A stretch of 10,147 nucleotides of DNA from an uncultured Dialister sp. GTDB taxonomy: Bacteria; Bacillota; Negativicutes; Veillonellales; Dialisteraceae. The stretch covers positions 1 to 10,147 of the forward strand of contig NZ_CAAFRZ010000237.1 in the NCBI RefSeq assembly GCF_900765565.1. Reading direction: 5' to 3'. The notes beneath the pieces are model-generated. The model saw nothing but the letters and a program-made list of their open reading frames with translations, searched no databases and was not told where the DNA came from. A program made the position numbers and the translations under genes. Positions 6,707 through 10,147 of the stretch are shown piece after piece. How positions within the stretch are numbered: the first letter of the stretch is position 1; each line of letters begins with the position of its first letter.

Positions 6707-8203
6707 CTACTGCTTGTCTTTATCGTCAAAAGGGTCACCGCACCGGGGGCAGAATTTCGGCGGATGATGGGGATCCTCCGGCTGCCAGCCGCACTTGTCA
6801 CACTTGAAGAGCGGAGCTCCTGCAGGCTTCGGACTGCCGCATTCCATGCAGAATTTCCCCTGATTCACTGCGCCGCAGCCAGGGCAGACCCAGCCCTTTT
6901 CTTCCTTCTGTTCCGGTTTTGTCTTTCCGCAGTTCATGCAGAATTTTCCTGTATTACCCGTCTGTCCGCACTGGCAGGTCCAGGCCCCTTCCACCGGTTT
7001 GGGTTCCGGCTTCTTGGCACCGCAGCCCGGACAGAATTTACCCTGGTTCACAGTGCCGCACTGAGGACAGGTCCAGCCGCCGGCAGCAGATCCTTCTGCT
7101 GCCCGGGCCACCGCCCCGCGGGCTTCCGCCGCCATTTTTTCCTGCCTGCGGGTCATCTCATCGAGTTCCTTCTGCCGCCTCATAAACTCCTGCTGCTGAG
7201 CCATCTGCTGATACAAGCCGGCTCCTGCGTTTCCAGCCATATTCATATTCATAAAGCCGAAAGCCGCGCCGCCGCCCCCTTCATTCTGGGCAGCCATACG
7301 CATGGAATCACTGGTGGAATCGGCCATGGCGCCCATGGCCATCGAAGGATCGGCAAAAGTCTTGCTCATCTGCACTTTCTGAATCTTCGCTTCATCCTCC
7401 TCATTGGCCTTGATACTGTTAATGCCGAAGGACACGATTTCCAGACCCCGGAGCTCCCGCCAGCGCTTGGACAGCACATCATTCAGGGCATCGGCGATTT
7501 CGAAAGTCCGCCCCGGCAGCTCCACATAGTCAATGCGCTGGGCACTCAGTCTGGCAAAGGCCGGCTGCAGCGCGTTCAGAAGCTCCGACTTCAGCTGGCT
7601 GTCGATCTGGCTGCGGTCAAACACATCCGCTGCATTTCCGACCACACCCGTATAGAAGAGCACCGGGTCCACAATGTGGTAGCTGTATTCGCCGAAGCAG
7701 CGCAGGCGGATGAGCAGAATCTGCCCCGTATCGGGATCTTTCATTTTGAAGGGGACTTCCTGAGGCGTGCCGTACTTGTTGCCAAGGATTTCCTTCATGT
7801 TGAAATAGTAGACCCGCTGATCCTTTCCCGTGTCGCCGCCAAAGGTGAACCGTTCCTTCATCTGGCCCCACATATCTTTTATGCCCTGCTTCAGGGTGCC
7901 GGTGAAAATGGAAGGTTCTGTGGATTTGTCATAAATGTATTCCCCCGGTTCGCTGCATACATCCACCACCTTGCCGGACTCCACTATCATCATGCACTGG
8001 CCGCTGTTGACGGCGATTTTGGAACCGTTGGAAATAATATTGTCTTCTCCGCCGGTATTGGAACTGCGATTATGGGAACTGGTCCGTTTCTGCCCCTTCA
8101 TCATAAGAATGTTGGCGGGCATGCTGTCGCAGTAGAAAAACTCCTTCCACTGGTCGGCCAGTACGCCGCCGGCGGCACCCATGGCTGCTTTGATCAAACC
8201 CAT
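6707..8203 (-). CDS. SPFH-domain protein with four C-terminal zinc ribbons, YdjI-like (virion-core-protein-like)
   Basis: A 498-residue cytoplasmic protein. Residues ~20-280 match the YdjI branch of SPFH proteins (WKEFFYCDSMPANILMMKG near the start, SGQCMMIVESGKVVDV, IRLRCFGEYSYHIVDP, WRELRGLEIVSFGINSI). A Met/Gly/Ala-rich linker and a Gln/Arg/Glu helix follow (~285-370). Four zinc ribbons complete it: C379/382/391/394, C410/412/422/425, C440/443/452/455 and C468/471/485/488. The second has CxC instead of CxxC. SPFH proteins form oligomers on membranes; B. subtilis YdjI is needed to place PspA at the membrane, so an envelope-stress role is inferred. No transmembrane helix is seen, so membrane contact probably runs through the two downstream partners. 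AGGAGG (8212-8217) sits 8 bases before the ATG. It is the first gene of the operon. Confidence 0.9.
   Translation of the reverse strand: MGLIKAAMGAAGGVLADQWKEFFYCDSMPANILMMKGQKRTSSHNRSSNTGGEDNIISNGSKIAVNSGQCMMIVESGKVVDVCSEPGEYIYDKSTEPSIFTGTLKQGIKDMWGQMKERFTFGGDTGKDQRVYYFNMKEILGNKYGTPQEVPFKMKDPDTGQILLIRLRCFGEYSYHIVDPVLFYTGVVGNAADVFDRSQIDSQLKSELLNALQPAFARLSAQRIDYVELPGRTFEIADALNDVLSKRWRELRGLEIVSFGINSIKANEEDEAKIQKVQMSKTFADPSMAMGAMADSTSDSMRMAAQNEGGGGAAFGFMNMNMAGNAGAGLYQQMAQQQEFMRRQKELDEMTRRQEKMAAEARGAVARAAEGSAAGGWTCPQCGTVNQGKFCPGCGAKKPEPKPVEGAWTCQCGQTGNTGKFCMNCGKTKPEQKEEKGWVCPGCGAVNQGKFCMECGSPKPAGAPLFKCDKCGWQPEDPHHPPKFCPRCGDPFDDKDKQ
7120..7148 (-). repeat. 29-bp exact direct repeat, copy 2 (in the SPFH gene)
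   Basis: Second copy, 598 bases from the first, encoding RQEKMAAEA (about residues 353-361) in the helical linker before the zinc-ribbon array. The codons are the same as in copy 1. Confidence 0.9.
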
Positions 8204-8228
8204 AATACTTACCTCCTTTTCACTTCCC

Positions 8229-8247
8229 TATTGATTCGGAATCAATA
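8229..8247. promoter_or_regulatory. Perfect 19-bp palindrome in the SPFH operon leader (candidate operator)
   Basis: TATTGATTC-G-GAATCAATA: two 9-bp arms around one central base, 11 bases upstream of the AGGAGG ribosome site. Its compact symmetry suits a dimeric repressor. It shares only the TTCNGAA core with the CodY consensus, and I cannot match it to Fur, LexA, CIRCE, Rex or ArgR sites. In RNA it could also fold into a 7-bp hairpin. Confidence 0.6.
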
Positions 8248-8248
8248 A

Positions 8249-8283
8249 AATCAGCTTTCCTTTCATATATAGAATAGCTGATT
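8249..8283. promoter_or_regulatory. Inverted repeat flanking a possible -10 of the SPFH operon
   Basis: Arms AATCAGCT (8249-8256) and AGCTGATT (8276-8283) are separated by 19 bases. Between them, on the minus strand, lies TATATA (8271-8266), the best -10-like sequence downstream of the hairpin at 8291-8318; I find no good -35. Either the arms form an operator around the promoter, or, if transcription starts further upstream, they fold into a leader stem. Confidence 0.4.
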
Positions 8284-8290
8284 ATGAAAT

Positions 8291-8318
8291 AAAAAAATAC
8301 CTGTAATTTACTACAGGT
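8291..8318 (-). terminator. Second intrinsic terminator (or leader attenuator) upstream of the SPFH operon
   Basis: Arms ACCTGTA (8299-8305) and TACAGGT (8312-8318) with a 6-base loop, followed on the minus strand by ATTTTTTT. The stem is short and A/T-rich but has the terminator form. It lies 50 bases beyond the guaA terminator, so it is either a backup or an attenuator for transcripts that begin in the 8319-8367 interval. Confidence 0.6.
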
Positions 8319-8367
8319 TATGAATCCATAGGGATTAAACATAGGATTTTGCAGTTTATACACACGC

Positions 8368-8413
8368 AAAAAAGCATGACCTCCACTCGGCGCTGCCGAT
8401 GAGGTCATGCTTT
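8368..8413 (-). terminator. Intrinsic terminator of guaA
   Basis: A long hairpin with 13-bp outer arms AAAGCATGACCTC (8371-8383) and its exact complement (8401-8413). An inner stem TCGGC/GCCGA sits within, and a run of six T residues (8373-8368) follows on the minus strand. It starts 14 bases after the guaA stop and is the strongest terminator in the window. Confidence 0.93.
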
Positions 8414-8427
8414 CTGAATTGTTCAAA

Positions 8428-9966
8428 TTATTCCCATTCAATGGTGCTCGGCGGCTTGGAGGTGATGTCGTAGACCACTCTGTTCACTCCAGCCACTTCG
8501 TTGCAGATACGGCGGCTCATTTCGTCCAGCACTTCCCAGGGGAAGCGGAAATAATCAGCCGTCATGCCGTCGGAGGAGGTGACGGCGCGGATGCCTACGG
8601 TGTAGTCGTAGGTTCTTTCATCACCCTGTACGCCTACGGAACGGATAGCTGCGGGGAGGATGGCGAAGGACTGCCAGATATCATTGTAGAGGCCATGCTG
8701 TTTGATCACATCTCTTACGATGAAATCAGCGCGGCGGAGGATATCCAGCCGTTCCGGTGTGATTTCGCCGATGATACGGATAGCCAGGCCCGGTCCCGGG
8801 AATGGCTGACGATTGACTACTTCTTCCGGCAGACCCAGCTGGCGGCCCAGTTCACGGACTTCATCCTTGAAAAGTTCGCGGAGCGGTTCGATGAGCTGGA
8901 ACTTCATGTCCTTCGGAAGGCCTCCCACATTGTGATGGGATTTGATGGTGGAGGCGGTGGCGGTACCGGATTCTACCACATCCGGATACAGGGTACCCTG
9001 AACGAGGAACTTTACATCCTGCAGCTTATTTGCTTCTTCCTGGAAGGTATGGATAAATTCAGCGCCAATAATCTTTCTCTTCTTTTCCGGTTCCGTAACT
9101 CCTTCGAGAAGAGACATGAAATGCTTGGACGCATCGATGTGGACCAGTTTCATGTTGAATTTATTCTTGAACGTATCCACCACCTGTTCCGCTTCGCCGA
9201 GACGGAGGAAACCGTGATCTACAAAGACGCAGGTCAGCTGGTCGCCGATGGCTTTATGGACCAGGACTGCGGCCACGGAAGAGTCAACGCCGCCGGACAG
9301 GGCGCAGATGACATTATGTTTTCCTACTTTTTCACGGATGTTTTCCACGGCAATGTCGATATAGTTGCCCATGGACCATCCGCCTTTGCATTCGCAGATC
9401 TTGAAGAGGAAATTTTTCAGCATGGTGGTGCCTTCCGGAGTGTGAACCACTTCCGGATGGAACTGGACACCAAAGAAGCGGCGGGCTTCATCGGCCATGG
9501 CTGCAGTAGGAGTCAGGTCCGTGTGGCCGGTGAGACCAAAGCCGGCGGGCATATCGGTCACCGCATCGCCGTGGCTCATCCATACAGCGGTCTTTTCAGA
9601 AACTCCTTCAAAGAGTGCGGAGCTTCCATCCCGATAAAATTCGGTGTGGCCGTATTCGTGCTTTTCCGGTTTCGATACTTCGCCGCCCAGTTCTTTTGCC
9701 ATAAGCTGCATGCCATAGCAGATTCCGAGAATCGGAATGCCGGCTTTGAATACCCCCGGATCTACCTGGGGCGCATTTTCCGCATTCACGCTGGAAGGTC
9801 CGCCGGAGAAAATAATGCCCTTCGGGTTCTGGGCAAGGATTTCCTTCGCCGTCTTGTTGTATGGCAGGATTTCGCAGTAAACGCCGCATTCACGCACGCG
9901 CCGTGCGATGAGCTGGGCATACTGTCCGCCAAAGTCAACAATCATAACAATTTCCTGATGTTTCAT
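8428..9966 (-). CDS. guaA: GMP synthase (glutamine-hydrolysing)
   Basis: A complete 512-residue enzyme of purine synthesis. It converts XMP, ATP and glutamine to GMP in the cytosol. The N-terminal class I glutamine amidotransferase domain (to ~195) carries GICYGMQ with nucleophile C83 and the triad partners H170 and E172 in [12 protein letters not shown]. The ATP-pyrophosphatase domain follows, with the P-loop SGGVDSS (224-230). The C-terminal dimerisation domain has [10 protein letters not shown] (386-395) and ends KPPSTIEWE, the conserved GuaA terminus. Length and motifs are normal and there is no sign of damage. AGGAGG at 9973-9978 lies 6 bases before the ATG. It is a single-gene unit here, with its own promoter and terminator; guaB is not in the window. 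Confidence 0.98.
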   Translation of the reverse strand: MKHQEIVMIVDFGGQYAQLIARRVRECGVYCEILPYNKTAKEILAQNPKGIIFSGGPSSVNAENAPQVDPGVFKAGIPILGICYGMQLMAKELGGEVSKPEKHEYGHTEFYRDGSSALFEGVSEKTAVWMSHGDAVTDMPAGFGLTGHTDLTPTAAMADEARRFFGVQFHPEVVHTPEGTTMLKNFLFKICECKGGWSMGNYIDIAVENIREKVGKHNVICALSGGVDSSVAAVLVHKAIGDQLTCVFVDHGFLRLGEAEQVVDTFKNKFNMKLVHIDASKHFMSLLEGVTEPEKKRKIIGAEFIHTFQEEANKLQDVKFLVQGTLYPDVVESGTATASTIKSHHNVGGLPKDMKFQLIEPLRELFKDEVRELGRQLGLPEEVVNRQPFPGPGLAIRIIGEITPERLDILRRADFIVRDVIKQHGLYNDIWQSFAILPAAIRSVGVQGDERTYDYTVGIRAVTSSDGMTADYFRFPWEVLDEMSRRICNEVAGVNRVVYDITSKPPSTIEWE

Positions 9967-10015
9967 CTGTTTCCTCCTGTAGGAACATAATCAGTTGAGT
10001 CTACATGTATTCCTT

Positions 10016-10024
10016 ATTATATCA
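10016..10024 (-). promoter_or_regulatory. Extended -10 promoter of guaA
   Basis: TGATATAAT on the minus strand: a consensus TATAAT (10021-10016) with the TGN extension. No recognisable -35 stands at 17 bases (CGATAG). Transcription would start near 10009, leaving a leader of about 42 bases. I see no guanine-riboswitch core in that leader. Confidence 0.6.
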
Positions 10025-10121
10025 TATCTGGGAAATGGCTATCGACCCGTTCAGCCAGTTGCGGTTTGTCGAGCTGTTGGAGCGAACGGTTTGTCATGCT
10101 TGCGGATAGAGTCACTCGCAT
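10017..10121 (-). other. Short open frame (34 codons), doubtful as a gene
   Basis: An ATG-to-TAA frame beginning MRVTLSASMTNRSLQQLDKP. It has no ribosome site, is preceded in frame by a stop within the CTAG-rich repeat, and its own stop overlaps the guaA -10. The peptide is not hydrophobic and shows no signal sequence. It is more likely the chance translation of a dispersed repeat than a real gene, but it is recorded because it fills most of the space upstream of guaA. Confidence 0.2.
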
Positions 10122-10123
10122 GG

Positions 10124-10147
10124 AGCTTCTAGCTTCTAGCGGCTAGC
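10124..10147. repeat. CTAG-rich heptad tandem repeat at window edge
   Basis: AGCTTCT, AGCTTCT, AGCGGCT, AGC: a 7-base period holding three CTAG tetramers in 24 bases. CTAG is usually rare in bacterial DNA, so this is a deliberate-looking low-complexity block. It runs off the window end, so its full length is unknown. Confidence 0.6.

Noticed and set aside
6677..8248. 523-codon plus-strand open frame opposite the SPFH gene
   Set aside because: It lies antisense to a gene with clear SPFH and zinc-ribbon motifs; the translation is His/Leu/Arg-rich without domain features, as expected of a shadow.
8407..9990. 527-codon plus-strand open frame opposite guaA
   Set aside because: It is the antisense shadow of guaA, whose motifs and length are unmistakable; no ribosome site or recognisable protein family on the plus strand.
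9967..10060. Guanine riboswitch or other purine leader upstream of guaA
   Set aside because: The leader from the predicted start is only about 42 bases, with no conserved purine-riboswitch core or paired loops.
1..10147. CRISPR array, tRNA/rRNA genes, transposase or phage genes
   Set aside because: I saw no regularly spaced direct repeats, no tRNA cloverleaf or rRNA signature, and no transposase or integrase motifs in any frame; the 'virion core protein' name for the SPFH gene is a family label, not evidence of phage.

Overview
The window comes from a moderate-GC member of the Bacillota. The AGGAGG-type ribosome sites, extended -10 promoters, intrinsic terminators, a 7TM/DesK-like two-component set and a YdjGHI-like operon all fit that phylum. 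A Negativicute such as Acidaminococcus is my guess from general appearance only; no rRNA or other phylogenetic anchor is present. Every gene I can support lies on the minus strand, so transcription runs from high to low coordinates.

Right end (8428-10147): guaA, GMP synthase, is complete, with its own extended -10 promoter and a strong intrinsic terminator. Upstream of it, the last ~130 bases hold a CTAG-rich heptad repeat and a short unsupported reading frame that look like part of a dispersed repeat.

Middle (4818-8427): a compact three-gene operon encodes an SPFH-domain protein with a C-terminal array of four zinc ribbons, then a double zinc-ribbon protein with a C-terminal membrane anchor, then a TPM-domain secreted/membrane protein with a glycine-rich tail. 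These match Bacillus subtilis YdjI, YdjG and YdjH, the partners that tie the phage-shock protein PspA to the membrane. Here the order is I-G-H and no pspA lies in the window. The leader is unusually structured: a second terminator hairpin, an inverted repeat around a possible -10, and a perfect 19-bp palindrome just before the ribosome site. The first two genes share an exact 29-bp in-phase repeat.

Between the operons (4063-4817): a small exported protein with a calcium-loop-like DxDGNG motif, flanked by a 284-base stretch without a convincing gene and by an intrinsic terminator.

Left end (1-3983): a signalling operon. Its first gene encodes a large membrane sensor (extracytoplasmic solute-binding-protein-like domain, seven membrane helices, PAS-like region, degenerate kinase-like C-terminus). 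It is followed at 12 bases by an intact membrane histidine kinase and then by the first 27 codons of a response regulator. My reading is that the first protein senses a ligand and passes the signal to the active kinase, which phosphorylates the regulator; its targets are not visible here.
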